A stretch of DNA of 64,000 nt from Marichromatium bheemlicum (lineage in GTDB: Bacteria; Pseudomonadota; Gammaproteobacteria; Chromatiales; Chromatiaceae). The notes under the pieces are model-generated. The model made no database searches. It had not been told where the DNA came from and saw only the letters and a list, made by a program, of their open reading frames with translations. Shown here one piece after another: positions 1 to 8,131 of the stretch; position 1 is the first letter of the stretch; the number at the start of each line of letters is the position of its first letter. The stretch covers positions 1 to 64,000 of the forward strand of contig NZ_JAAXKX010000003.1 in the NCBI RefSeq assembly GCF_012276755.1. Direction: 5' to 3'. Made by a program: the position numbers and the translations under genes.

Positions 1-531
1 CGGGGCCTCGTCGAACATGCGCACGCTCTCCATGATCTCCTGGCGTGCCTCCTCGCGGCCGAACCAACCGTCGACACGCACCCATTTGCCCTCGTCGAGA
101 TCCTTGTAGTGCTCGAAGAAGTGGGCGATTTGATCGAGCAGGTGCTCGGGCATGTCGCGGAAGTTGGTGATGTGACGATAGCCCTTGTAGAGCTTGTCGA
201 TCGGCAGCGCCAGCACCTTGGCGTCGTCGCCCGACTCGTCGGTCATCTTCAGCACGCCGATCGGGCGGCACTTGATCACCGAGCCGCACAGCAGTGGGTA
301 GGGGGTGGCCACCAACACGTCCACCGGGTCACCGTCGGCCGAGAGGGTGTGGGGGACGTAGCCGTAGTTGCAGGGGTAGTACATCGCCGTCGACATGAAG
401 CGGTCGACGAACATGGCGCCGGTTTCCTTCTCCATCTCATACTTCACCGGCTCGGAACGGGCCGGGATCTCGATGATGACGTTGATTTCGTTGGGGACGT
501 TGTCGCCCCTGGAGACTTTCTTCAGATCCAT
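1..531 (-). CDS. ppa: Inorganic pyrophosphatase, 3' end cut by the window edge
   Basis: Soluble family I inorganic pyrophosphatase, hydrolysing PPi to two phosphates in the cytoplasm. The protein starts [16 protein letters not shown] and carries the family signature around D-G-D-P-V-D-V-L (metal-binding aspartates) and a Y-x-N-Y-G-Y-V-P motif. 177 codons are visible with no stop, against a usual length of about 175-180, so only a few residues are missing. The ATG at 531-529 gives the canonical N-terminus. It is separated from the PPi-type phosphofructokinase gene by a repeat-bearing spacer; both act on PPi. Confidence 0.95.
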   Translation of the reverse strand, partial: MDLKKVSRGDNVPNEINVIIEIPARSEPVKYEMEKETGAMFVDRFMSTAMYYPCNYGYVPHTLSADGDPVDVLVATPYPLLCGSVIKCRPIGVLKMTDESGDDAKVLALPIDKLYKGYRHITNFRDMPEHLLDQIAHFFEHYKDLDEGKWVRVDGWFGREEARQEIMESVRMFDEAP

Positions 532-703
532 GTGAGCACTCTGATGGTTGCGAGGGTGGTTGTCGCGGCGCGCACGCGAGCACAGGGGCGATCGCGCCCC
601 AGGCGCGCACTGGCGACGGAAAGCGACGGATTGTAGACGATCCCCGTGACGGAATCCCAATCACGGGCGGTTTCGGTGGGTTTCAGCAGTCAGCCCAGCC
701 GAG

Positions 704-898
704 GATTGAACCGCCAAGGCGCGAAGGGCGCGAAGGTGATCAAGGCGTCATTGTCCAGGTTGTCTCGATGCGCTTCGGTGCGTGCGCTGACAGACGACGA
801 GTGGAGCCGTGGTGTGATCGATGGATGTCCGTCAGCCCAGATGTGGGCTGACGGCAACGGCACGCGTCTTTGCGTGCTTCGCGTCTTTGTGGTTCAGC
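704..898. repeat. Intergenic element bounded by inverted AACCGC-type boxes, with internal hairpin
   Basis: The spacer between the pyrophosphatase and phosphofructokinase genes starts with a box beginning GAACCGCCAAGGCGCGAAGG (from 708) and ends with its inverted counterpart, ending CGTCTTTGTGGTTC (to about 897). The same kind of box recurs in all the other repeat regions of the window. Inside lies a perfect 11-bp hairpin, CCGTCAGCCCA at 829-839 and TGGGCTGACGG at 844-854 with a 4-base loop. No long T-run follows it, so I do not call it a terminator. No coding potential was recognised. Confidence 0.55.
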
Positions 899-905
899 GT
901 TTCGC

Positions 906-2162
906 CTACTCGACCTCGAACAGTCCGAGTCTGCGCTCGACGGCGCGGTTCTGGAGGGTGACGTATTTGGGCAGGCCGCGCTCGAAGGGCGGGTAGTCCT
1001 CGCCCTGGATCAGCGGGATCAGGTAGTCCTTGCAGGCCTGGGTGATGCCGTAGCCGTCGGCGGAAATGAACTCCTTGGGCATGAACTTCTCGACGTTGGC
1101 GACCTCGGCGAGCGGGGCCTCGCCGACCTCCCAGGCGTAGGGATCGTTGCTCAGCCGGCGCACCGTCGGCATCACCGCGTTGTGCCCGGCGAGGGCGAAC
1201 TCGACCCCGGCGCGGCCCATGGCGTAGGCCTGCTCGACGTCGGTCTTGGAGGCGAGATGACGCGCGGCGCGCTGCAGATAGTCGGCCACCGCCCAGTGGA
1301 ACTTGTAGCCGAAGGCCTCCTTGACCATGTTCGCCACCACCGGCGCGGCGCCGCCGAGCTGGGCGTGGCCGAAGGCGTCGCGGGTGCCCTGTTCGGCGAG
1401 GAAGCGGCCATCGGGGTAGTGCGCGCCCTCGGAGACCACTACGGTGCAGAAGCCGTGGCGCTCGACCTTCTCCTGTACCGCGGCGAGGAAGCGGGCCTGG
1501 TCGAACTCGACCTCGGGGAAGAGCACCAGCACCGGGATACCGTGGTCCTCGGCGAGCGCGCCGGCGGCGGCGATCCAGCCGGCGTGACGGCCCATCACCT
1601 CGAGCACGAAGACCTTGGTCGAGGTCTTGGCCATCGAGCGCACGTCGAACGAGGCCTCGAGGGTGGAGGTGGCGATGTACTTGGCCACCGAGCCGAAGCC
1701 GGGGCAGTTGTCGGTGATCGGCAGGTCGTTGTCGACGGTCTTGGGGATGTGGATCGCCTGTACCGGATAGCCGAGGCTGGCCGAGAGCTGAGAGACCTTG
1801 TAACAGGTGTCGGCCGAGTCGCCGCCGCCGTTGTAGAAGAAATAGCCGATGTCGTGGGCGCGGAAGACCTCGATCAGGCGCTCGTACTCGCGGCGGTTGG
1901 CCTCCAGGCTCTTGAGCTTGTAGCGACAGGAACCGAAGGCGCCCGACGGGGTGTAGCGCAGCGCGGCGATCGCCTCGTCGGACTCGGCGGAGGTATCGAT
2001 CAGGTCCTCGGTGAGCGCGCCGATGATACCGTGGCGCCCGGCATAGACCTTGCCGATCCGGTCGGGGTGTTGACGCGCGGTCTCGATCACCCCACAGGCC
2101 GAGGCGTTGATGACGGCGGTGACGCCGCCGGATTGGGCGTAGAAGGCGTTGTTCGCGGACAT
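906..2162 (-). CDS. pfp: 6-phosphofructokinase, pyrophosphate-dependent type
   Basis: 418-residue phosphofructokinase family protein, interconverting fructose 6-phosphate and fructose 1,6-bisphosphate. Residues that separate PPi- from ATP-users are visible: NGGGDS at 111-116 places Asp115 where ATP enzymes have Gly, and PKTVDND at 140-146 has Lys141 before the catalytic T-x-D-N-D. Both favour PPi as phosphoryl donor (family knowledge; not proven here). The ATG at 2162 gives MSANNAFYAQSGGVTAVINA, with the sugar/phosphate-binding glycines near the N-terminus. A PPi enzyme is reversible and can serve glycolysis and gluconeogenesis. It sits beside a soluble pyrophosphatase that would compete for PPi. 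Confidence 0.88.
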   Translation of the reverse strand: MSANNAFYAQSGGVTAVINASACGVIETARQHPDRIGKVYAGRHGIIGALTEDLIDTSAESDEAIAALRYTPSGAFGSCRYKLKSLEANRREYERLIEVFRAHDIGYFFYNGGGDSADTCYKVSQLSASLGYPVQAIHIPKTVDNDLPITDNCPGFGSVAKYIATSTLEASFDVRSMAKTSTKVFVLEVMGRHAGWIAAAGALAEDHGIPVLVLFPEVEFDQARFLAAVQEKVERHGFCTVVVSEGAHYPDGRFLAEQGTRDAFGHAQLGGAAPVVANMVKEAFGYKFHWAVADYLQRAARHLASKTDVEQAYAMGRAGVEFALAGHNAVMPTVRRLSNDPYAWEVGEAPLAEVANVEKFMPKEFISADGYGITQACKDYLIPLIQGEDYPPFERGLPKYVTLQNRAVERRLGLFEVE

Positions 2163-2213
2163 GTCGATGGATCCCCCTTGGATGCCTCTCGTACGGATAT
2201 GGCGTGGCCGGGC

Positions 2214-3428
2214 TCAGGGGCGCGCCAGTGGCGGCAGATCGTCGCCGAGGCCCAGGGCACGCGCGATGAAGACGCGCTTGAGCGCGGGCAGGTGGTCGGT
2301 GGCCGTGAGCCCGAGGCCGCGCAGTCGCGCCAGGAATGGGTTGGCGGTGCCGAACAGACGCTTGAAGCCATCCATGGCGGCGAGCATCGCCAGGTTGTCG
2401 CCGCGGCGGGCGCGCTCATAGTGGCGTAGCGTCCAGCTGCCGTTGATGGCGCGTCCGCGGGTGCGCGCCAGGTCGAGCGCGGCGGCCAGTTCGGCGGCAT
2501 CGAGGAAGCCGAGGTTGACCCCCTGGCCGGCGAGTGGGTGGATGGCGTGGGCGGCATCGCCGATCAGCGCCAGCCCCGGTTGTACATAGCGTTTGGCGTG
2601 CTGCAGGCGCAGCGCAAAGGCGGCGCGCTCGCCCTCGAGGGTGAGCCTGCCGAGACGTCCACCGCTGGCCTCGGTGAGCGCCTCGGAGAAGGCGCCGGGG
2701 GCGAGTGCGAGCAGCGTCTCGGCCTGTTGCTCGGTGGTCGACCACACCAGTGAGCAGGCGCCGTCACGCAGTGGTAACAGGGCCAGTGGACCGCTCGGCA
2801 GGAAACGCTGCCAGGCCGTCTCCTGGTGGCCGTGCTCGGGGCGTACGGTGGCGACGATGGCGCGCTGGTCGTAGTCCCAGCCGTAGGTCTCGATCCCGGC
2901 AAGGGTCCGGACCTGGGAATCGCGCCCGTCGGAGCCGATCAGCAGCCGGCCACGCAGCTGGCGACCGTCGTCGAGGCCGAGCCGGGTGAGCGCGGCGTCG
3001 AGTGCGAACTCGGTGATCCGTGCCGGGGTGATCAACTCGACCTCGGTATGTTCGGCGAGGTGCTCCCAGAGCGCGCGCTGGATCACCCGGTTCTCGACGA
3101 TATGGCCGAGATCGGGTTCACCGAGGGCGCGGCTGTCGAAATGGATCCCGGCCCCCCTGCCGTTCCACACTCGCATCTCGCGGTAGGGGCTGGTGCCGAG
3201 CGCATCGATACGTGCCCATACCCCGAGCCGTTGCAGGATGCGCTGGCTGGCGCGACTGAGGGCGCAGACCCGAAGGTCGGTGGTGTCTTCCGGCCAGTCG
3301 AGCGCGGGGGGGCGCGGTTCGATCACCGCGATGCGCAGTCCCTTGCCGGCACAGGCGGCGGCACAGAGCGCGCCGACCATGCCGCCACCGATGATCAGCA
3401 GGTCATGGGTCGTGTCTGGATCATGCAT
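2214..3428 (-). CDS. ubiI: FAD-dependent ubiquinone biosynthesis hydroxylase, UbiI/VisC type
   Basis: 404-residue flavoprotein monooxygenase of the UbiH/UbiF/VisC/COQ6 family, hydroxylating the polyprenylated ring during ubiquinone synthesis. The N-terminal Rossmann motif LLIIGGGMVGALCAA binds FAD, and a second FAD motif, GDAAHAIHPLAGQGVNLG, lies near residue 290. The start ATG overlaps the stop of ubiH by 8 bases (ATGCATGA), indicating translational coupling. The order ygfB-pepP-ubiH-ubiI is the standard gammaproteobacterial operon, which is the main reason for choosing UbiI over UbiF. The position hydroxylated cannot be read from sequence. Confidence 0.8.
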   Translation of the reverse strand: MHDPDTTHDLLIIGGGMVGALCAAACAGKGLRIAVIEPRPPALDWPEDTTDLRVCALSRASQRILQRLGVWARIDALGTSPYREMRVWNGRGAGIHFDSRALGEPDLGHIVENRVIQRALWEHLAEHTEVELITPARITEFALDAALTRLGLDDGRQLRGRLLIGSDGRDSQVRTLAGIETYGWDYDQRAIVATVRPEHGHQETAWQRFLPSGPLALLPLRDGACSLVWSTTEQQAETLLALAPGAFSEALTEASGGRLGRLTLEGERAAFALRLQHAKRYVQPGLALIGDAAHAIHPLAGQGVNLGFLDAAELAAALDLARTRGRAINGSWTLRHYERARRGDNLAMLAAMDGFKRLFGTANPFLARLRGLGLTATDHLPALKRVFIARALGLGDDLPPLARP

Positions 3429-4650
3429 GGCTCGTCCTCAGGGGTAGACCGCAGGCAAGTCGGGGCTGAGTCCCGTCCAGCCCCATGAAACGTCGCGCGA
3501 CCCGTCGGCGGGCGCCGGGGAGCAGATCGATACCGAGCATCGCCGCTGCGCGTAGCCCGAGCACTGGGCGCAGCGGGTTGACGAAGACCCGCGCCAGCAG
3601 GTCGGTGACCAACCCGGTGGCGAGCTGATCGCTGCCGCGCCAGCGGCGATAGGCGGTGAGGGTCTCGGGTCCGCCGGGATCGGCGCGTCCGGCCGGGTCG
3701 GCGAGCACCTCGGCGAGTGCGGCGACATCACGCAGCCCGAGGTTGAAGCCCTGACCCGCGACCGGGTGGAGGGTGTGGGCGGCGTTGCCGATCAGCACCA
3801 CGCGTTGCTGCACCGGCTCGCGGGTGAGCGCGAGCCGCAGTGGGTAGGCCTGGCGCGCCGAGGGGTGTTCGAGCCGGCCGAGCCGGTAGCCGAAGCGCGC
3901 CTGCAGCAGGGCGATGAAGTCGGTGTCGGAGAGCGCGAGCAGCTCGGCGGTCTCGTCCTCGCGACAGGTCCAGACCACCGAGTAACGTCCCTCGGTCATC
4001 GGCAGCAGCGCCAATGGGCCGGTCTCGGTGAAGCGCTCGTAGGCGGTGCCGGGGCTGGCGTGGTCGGCGGTGACCGTGGTGATGATGGCGTCCTGGCCGT
4101 AGGTGTGGCCACGGGTGCCGAGCCCGAGACGGGCGCGGATGGCCGAGTCGCCGCCGTCGGCGGCCACCAGCAGCCGGGTGCTGAGCTGGAGGTCGCGGCC
4201 CTGACACTGTAGTTCGAGCGCAACCCGGTCACCCTCGAGCCGGTGGTTGCAGAGGCGCGCCGGACACAGAGTGATGAGGCGTTCGACGGTGGCAAGCCGG
4301 GTGCGGATGGCATGCCCCATGACCCGCGCCGGGGCCACCTGGCCGAGCGCCTCGACGCCGAGTTCGGTGTGGTCGAGCCGGGTGAAGCCGCAATGCCCAC
4401 GGTCGGAGACATGGACCCTGCGGATGGGTTCGGACTCGGCGGCGATGCGCGGCCACAGCCCGATGCCTTGGAGGATGCGCTGGCTGCCGAGCGAGAGGGC
4501 GATCACCCGCTCGTCATAGCTCGGTTGGCGCATGGTCTCGGGGGCGACGGATTCGACCAACGCGACCCTGAGTCCGGTCGGGGCGAGGGCGCAGGCCAGG
4601 GTGCCCCCGACCAGGCCGCCGCCGACGATCACTACATCGTACTCGTGCAT
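3421..4650 (-). CDS. ubiH: 2-octaprenyl-6-methoxyphenol hydroxylase
   Basis: FAD-dependent hydroxylase of ubiquinone biosynthesis. The FAD-binding GGGLVGGTLACAL motif follows the start directly, and GNAAHTLHPVAGQGFNLGLRD marks the second FAD-binding segment. I chose the ATG at 4650 (MHEYDVVIVGGG) rather than the in-frame start at 4701: it places the glycine-rich motif near residue 10 as in the family and follows a GAGAGAG ribosome site. It is third in a minus-strand operon after ygfB and pepP and overlaps ubiI by 8 bases. Length 409 residues, normal for the family. Confidence 0.88.
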   Translation of the reverse strand: MHEYDVVIVGGGLVGGTLACALAPTGLRVALVESVAPETMRQPSYDERVIALSLGSQRILQGIGLWPRIAAESEPIRRVHVSDRGHCGFTRLDHTELGVEALGQVAPARVMGHAIRTRLATVERLITLCPARLCNHRLEGDRVALELQCQGRDLQLSTRLLVAADGGDSAIRARLGLGTRGHTYGQDAIITTVTADHASPGTAYERFTETGPLALLPMTEGRYSVVWTCREDETAELLALSDTDFIALLQARFGYRLGRLEHPSARQAYPLRLALTREPVQQRVVLIGNAAHTLHPVAGQGFNLGLRDVAALAEVLADPAGRADPGGPETLTAYRRWRGSDQLATGLVTDLLARVFVNPLRPVLGLRAAAMLGIDLLPGARRRVARRFMGLDGTQPRLACGLPLRTSHA

Positions 4651-4697
4651 AGCTCTCTCACGGGTTCTGTCTGCGTCGTTGACGGCGCCCGGCCGTC

Positions 4698-6005
4698 TCA
4701 ACTCGCCATCAGTGCCTCGATGTCCTCCGGGGACTTCGGCGCGGCAGCGGTGAGGACCTCATGGCCATCGCCGGTGATCAGGACGTCGTCCTCGATGCGG
4801 ATGCCGATGCCGCGATAGGCGATCGGGATGCCTGCCTCATCGGGTAGGTAGAGTCCGGGCTCGACGGTGATCACCATCCCGGGTTCGAGGGCGCGCCAGG
4901 TGCCGTCGCGATCGCGATAGCGACCGACGTCGTGCACGTCCAGGCCCAGCCAGTGGCCGGTGCGGTGCATGTAATAGGGGCGATAGGCGCCTTCCTGCAA
5001 CAGCGTCTCGGGGTCGCCCTCGAGGATGCCGAGTCGCACCAGCCCTCGGGTGAGGACGGCGAGCGCGGCCTGGTGCGGGGCATCGACGCTGGCGCCGGGC
5101 CGGGCGGCAGCAATCGCCGCGTATTGGGACTCGAGGACCAGGTCGTAGAGTTCGCGTTGCGGGGTGCTGAAGCGGCCGTTGACCGGGAAGGTACGGGTGA
5201 TGTCGGCGGCATAGCCTTCGAACTCGCCGCCGGCGTCGATCAGCACCAGCTCGCCGTCGCGCAGCAGGGCGTCGTTCTCGGTGTAGTGGAGGATGCAGGC
5301 ATTACTGCCGCCGGCGACGATCGGCGGATAGGCTTGGAAGCGCGCGCCGGCATCGGCGCAGCGGTACTGGAACTCGGCCTCGAGCGCGAGCTCGGGCAGA
5401 CCCGGTCGGCAGCGTCGCATCAGCGCGCGATGGGCCGCGGCGGAGATCTCGGCGGCGCGGCGCATCAGTGCGATCTCGGCCGGGCGTTTGTGCAGGCGCA
5501 GCTCATGGAGGGTAGCGCCGAGTCGGGTCTGGGTCTCTGGGACCGGTGCCGTGCCCCGGGTGGAGGCACGGGCGCGCCCGAGCCAGTCGTGGATGCGGGT
5601 GTCGAGGTTGCTGTCCTCGCCGATCGGGTAATGCAGGCGGGTGCGTCCGACGAGCAGCTCGGGGAGCATCTGATCGAGGGCGGAGAGCGGATGGGCCTGG
5701 TCGGCGCCATAGGCGGTCACCGCCCCCTCGGCACCGATGCGCCGGCCGTGCCACTGCTCGCGCTCGGGATCGCGCTCGCGACAGAACAGGACGAACTCAC
5801 CCTCGGCGCGGCCGGGAACGATCACCGCGATCGCATCGGGTTCGGGAAAGCCGGTGAGATAGCGGAAATCACTGTCCTGGCGGAAGGGGTGATTGACACC
5901 GCGGTTGCGCTCGGTCTCGCGTGCGGCGGGGACGATGGCAACGGCCTCGGGGCCGATGCGCTCGATCAGCGCGGCGCGGTGTTGCCGATACTCGTCGATG
6001 CTCAT
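4698..6005 (-). CDS. pepP: Xaa-Pro aminopeptidase
   Basis: 435-residue M24B metallopeptidase removing N-terminal residues that precede proline. The N-terminal creatinase-like domain (about 1-170) is followed by the pita-bread catalytic domain, with metal ligands visible in VLIDAGGEFEGYAADITRTF (two Asp), HRTGHWLGLDVHDVG (His), VEPGLY (Glu) and RIEDD (Glu). It overlaps ygfB by 4 bases (ATGA), so the two are probably translationally coupled, and it is followed by ubiH. The association of pepP with ubiH/ubiI is an old conserved one and does not imply a role in quinone synthesis. Confidence 0.93.
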   Translation of the reverse strand: MSIDEYRQHRAALIERIGPEAVAIVPAARETERNRGVNHPFRQDSDFRYLTGFPEPDAIAVIVPGRAEGEFVLFCRERDPEREQWHGRRIGAEGAVTAYGADQAHPLSALDQMLPELLVGRTRLHYPIGEDSNLDTRIHDWLGRARASTRGTAPVPETQTRLGATLHELRLHKRPAEIALMRRAAEISAAAHRALMRRCRPGLPELALEAEFQYRCADAGARFQAYPPIVAGGSNACILHYTENDALLRDGELVLIDAGGEFEGYAADITRTFPVNGRFSTPQRELYDLVLESQYAAIAAARPGASVDAPHQAALAVLTRGLVRLGILEGDPETLLQEGAYRPYYMHRTGHWLGLDVHDVGRYRDRDGTWRALEPGMVITVEPGLYLPDEAGIPIAYRGIGIRIEDDVLITGDGHEVLTAAAPKSPEDIEALMAS

Positions 6006-6619
6006 GACGCCTCTCCCGCATCCTGGTCCTGACGCGCCGGGGCCTCGTCGTGGAGCAGCAGTGCGGCGGCACGGGTGAATTCGATGACCTCGGTCAGCGC
6101 GGTCTCGTTCTCCTCGTCGTCGTCGAGGTCATTGAGGTCCATGCGGGTGATGTCGGCGAAGTCGCGCAGGATCTCACGCCCCTGCTCGGAGAGGGTGTGC
6201 TCGGAGACGCCGAGCATGCCGAGGGCATAGAGGAAACCGCGTACCCAGTCGTAGAGGGCGGTGGCACGTTGTGCTAGTGGCGCGCCCTCGTCGGGCAACA
6301 GCGGGGTGAAGCCGCAGTCCTCGTCGGCGAGGGCGGCGCGGGTGGTGCGTGCGAGTTCGCCGAGGGCGGCGCGGGTCTCTTCGCGGGTGGCCTCGACCGC
6401 CTCTTGATCGGTGGGGTCGGGGTCGGTCGGGTCCGTCGCGGGCTGAGCGGCGTCGGCCTGGGGTGACTTGGCGGGCAGCAGCTGGTCGAGCCAGCGTTGC
6501 TCGGGGTCGGTGACGCCGGCGCAGACGAAACCACACAGCATGCCGTGTGCCTCGCTCGCGGTCGGGGTGAGTGGGCTCGCCTCGAGAAGTTGGTCGAGCC
6601 GGGTGTTGTCGATGTCCGT
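6002..6619 (-). CDS. ygfB: UPF0149/YgfB family protein, apparent non-canonical start
   Basis: Acidic helical protein of the UPF0149 (YgfB) family, first gene of the pepP-ubiH-ubiI operon. The family's N-terminal motif reads ASEAHGMLCGFVCAG here, so translation must begin upstream of the first ATG (6541), which would remove half of it. Between the preceding in-frame TGA and that ATG there is no ATG, GTG or TTG. A strong GGAGG (complement of 6625-6629) lies 5 bases before an ACG at 6619-6617, giving a protein starting (M)DIDNTRLDQLLEASPL; an ATC at 6613 is the alternative. About 205 residues. A heptamer array (6685-6722) lies upstream. A sequence error could also explain the missing start. Confidence 0.82.
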   Translation of the reverse strand, partial: TDIDNTRLDQLLEASPLTPTASEAHGMLCGFVCAGVTDPEQRWLDQLLPAKSPQADAAQPATDPTDPDPTDQEAVEATREETRAALGELARTTRAALADEDCGFTPLLPDEGAPLAQRATALYDWVRGFLYALGMLGVSEHTLSEQGREILRDFADITRMDLNDLDDDEENETALTEVIEFTRAAALLLHDEAPARQDQDAGEAS

Positions 6620-6684
6620 GGCAACCTCCGTAGCGCATGAGCGCGCGCGTCGCGGTGAATCGACAGCCGATCATAGCATGGGTT

Positions 6685-6722
6685 CCAGCCGCCAGCCGCC
6701 AGCCGCCAGCCGCCAGCCGCCG
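6685..6722. repeat. Heptamer array, CCAGCCG x5
   Basis: Five perfect tandem copies of CCAGCCG plus three bases, about 65 bases upstream of the inferred ygfB start. It is one of three homogeneous heptamer arrays in the window (others at 42971-43054 and 62837-62899). It belongs to the wider CAGCNNN period-7 tracts of the intergenic mosaics. Confidence 0.9.
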
Positions 6723-6727
6723 GGAGG

Positions 6728-7252
6728 ATTGAACCGCAAAGCCGCAAAGGGGAAGAGCAGGCCAGCCTGCGGCTGTCAGTCGCCAGTGGGCGCGCGCTCG
6801 CCGACGGGTGCCCTGGTTACCGGGAGGAGCGGCCAGCTGTCTGCCTCCTATGAGGAGGGGCAGGCCTGTTTGGTGGCGTTGCAGGTGGCTGCAAACCGAC
6901 ACTGGAGGCTGGCAGCTGAAGGCTGGTCGCTTTCTTCGTGTCCTTTGAGTCTTGTATCTTGCGGCCCCGTGGTGGTTAGCTCCCACCACGCGAGATTGAG
7001 GCAGCTCGATTGCGTCTTTGCGGTGGCGGCCGCCTGGTGGCGATGTTGGGTTGCCCGTCCTGGAGCCCCAAGGATTCGTCGATCGGTGGTTATGGGCAAC
7101 CCAACCTACGGGCTGGAGGCTGGTCGCTGAAGGCTTTTCTCCCCTTTGCGCGCTTCGTGTCTTCGCGGTTCAAACCAGCTTCCAGCCTTCAGTCGGGGGA
7201 GGCTGGTGTTGCATGATCGTCGATTGACAGGCAAGACGGTATCTTCGCGGTT
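6728..7252. repeat. Intergenic repeat mosaic between ygfB and zapB
   Basis: Non-coding spacer of divergent genes, built of modules found elsewhere in the window: an AACCGC box (from 6730), CAGCNNN-type heptads on the opposite strand (6908-6935, 7112-7138), a palindrome with arms GTTGGGTTGCCC (7045-7056) and GGGCAACCCAAC (7094-7105) followed by CTAC, heptads CAGCTTC, CAGCCTT, CAGTCGG (7176-7196), and the conserved end module (7201-7252). The stretch 7024-7252 is nearly identical to 48020-48247 in the same orientation. No gene was recognised inside it. Confidence 0.8.
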
Positions 7253-7317
7253 AATCCCGTTGGTTGCTGTACCCTTAAGAATTGGGTTCGAGCAATCGTC
7301 CGCTGGCCTGCGCTCGA

Positions 7318-7346
7318 TTGACCCTATTCCTGGCCCCTTCTATAGT
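7318..7346 (+). promoter_or_regulatory. Sigma-70 promoter for zapB-zapA
   Basis: TTGACC (7318-7323), a 17-base spacer, then TATAGT (7341-7346): close to consensus. The predicted transcription start (about 7353) is only some 7 bases before the ATG at 7360, and no Shine-Dalgarno sequence fits, so the zapB message may be almost leaderless. Confidence 0.7.
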
Positions 7347-7359
7347 GCGCTGAACTGCA

Positions 7360-7584
7360 ATGGAGTCACGCACCTTGGCCGATTTCGATCTAGACCAACT
7401 GGAACGGCAGGTCGCTGCATTGATCCGGCTCAATCAGCGGCTGCGCGAGGAGAATGTCTCGCTGCGCGCGCGTCAGGAGACGCTGGTGGCCGAGCGTGGT
7501 GAGCTGATCGAGAAGACCGAACAGGCGCGCGGTCGGGTCGAGGCGATGCTCTCGCGCCTGCGCGCGATGGAGGAGAGCTTGTGA
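7360..7584 (+). CDS. ZapB-like small coiled-coil protein (TIGR02449 type)
   Basis: 74-residue protein, almost entirely heptad-like alpha helix (LERQVAALIRLNQRLREENVSLRA...), matching the small coiled-coil proteins encoded just before zapA in many Gammaproteobacteria and probably ZapB-like. The role in Z-ring bundling is inferred from this position. The ATG at 7360 lies just after a strong promoter and lacks a Shine-Dalgarno site. It overlaps zapA by 4 bases (7581-7584), indicating coupled translation. Confidence 0.78.
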   Translation: MESRTLADFDLDQLERQVAALIRLNQRLREENVSLRARQETLVAERGELIEKTEQARGRVEAMLSRLRAMEESL

Positions 7585-7913
7585 GCGACGAACCGCTGCA
7601 GGTGACCATCCGTATCCTCGACAAGGATTATCGGGTCGCCTGCGAGCCGCACGAGGAGGAGGGACTGCGCGACTCGGCGCGGTTGCTCGATGGCCGGATG
7701 CGTGAGATCCGTCAGACCGGACGGGTGATCGGTACCGATCGGATCGCGGTGATCGCGGCGCTCAACATCGCCCATGAGTTGATCCAGTTGCAGCGTGCCG
7801 GTGGTCCGCCCTGTGACGATGCGCTGTTCGACCGCCTCGGTCGTCTCCAGGGTCAATTGTCCGAGGCGCTCGCGACCACCTCCGCCCTGGACGCATCCGC
7901 CGAAAAGGGTTAG
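7581..7913 (+). CDS. zapA: Cell division protein ZapA
   Basis: 110-residue ZapA, which binds and cross-links FtsZ filaments at mid-cell. The N-terminal globular segment (VTIRILDKDYRVACEPHEEEGLRDSA, residues 8-33) is followed by the long helix that drives tetramer formation. GTG start overlapping the upstream small gene. The order zapA, 6S RNA, ygfA is a classic gammaproteobacterial arrangement and supports all three calls. Confidence 0.92.
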   Translation: MSDEPLQVTIRILDKDYRVACEPHEEEGLRDSARLLDGRMREIRQTGRVIGTDRIAVIAALNIAHELIQLQRAGGPPCDDALFDRLGRLQGQLSEALATTSALDASAEKG

Positions 7914-7916
7914 CCT
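7888..7916 (+). promoter_or_regulatory. Probable 6S RNA promoter inside the zapA 3' end
   Basis: TGGACG (7888-7893), 17 bases, TAGCCT (7911-7916). The -10 is weak, but the predicted start (about 7923-7925) coincides with the 5' edge of the 6S closing stem, which is independent support. Confidence 0.45.
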
Positions 7917-7924
7917 GTCATTGC

Positions 7925-8117
7925 GGCACCCCCTGTAGTGTTCGACAGCGGCCTGGGTATTTTCTTGAGCCTAATCTCGACCCTGGGGACATGAACGCAA
8001 AGGCTGTTGTGCATGTCCGCCCCGAGCGGAAAGCCTGATGCCATTGTCGATTGTTCCCACTTGAACCCTCTGGTTCAAGAACGAAGGTCTGCACCGGCAC
8101 CCGTGGGGGGTGTCCTT
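7925..8117 (+). ncRNA. ssrS: 6S RNA
   Basis: Located between zapA and ygfA, the standard position. Features of 6S RNA are visible: a closing stem pairing GGCACCCCC (7925-7933) with GGGGGTGTCC (8106-8115), the conserved GTGTTCGACAGCGG and CTTGAGCC segments near the 5' side, a large internal region, and the hairpin CTTGAACC...GGTTCAAG near 8060-8079. 6S RNA mimics an open promoter and sequesters sigma-70 RNA polymerase in stationary phase. Ends are estimated from the stem to within a few bases. Read-through into ygfA is likely. Confidence 0.9.
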
Positions 8118-8131
8118 TACCCCATCCTGAC

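Noticed and set aside
870-2429. Long open frame opposite the phosphofructokinase gene
   Set aside because: Antisense shadow of a GC-rich gene; low-complexity composition without family motifs.
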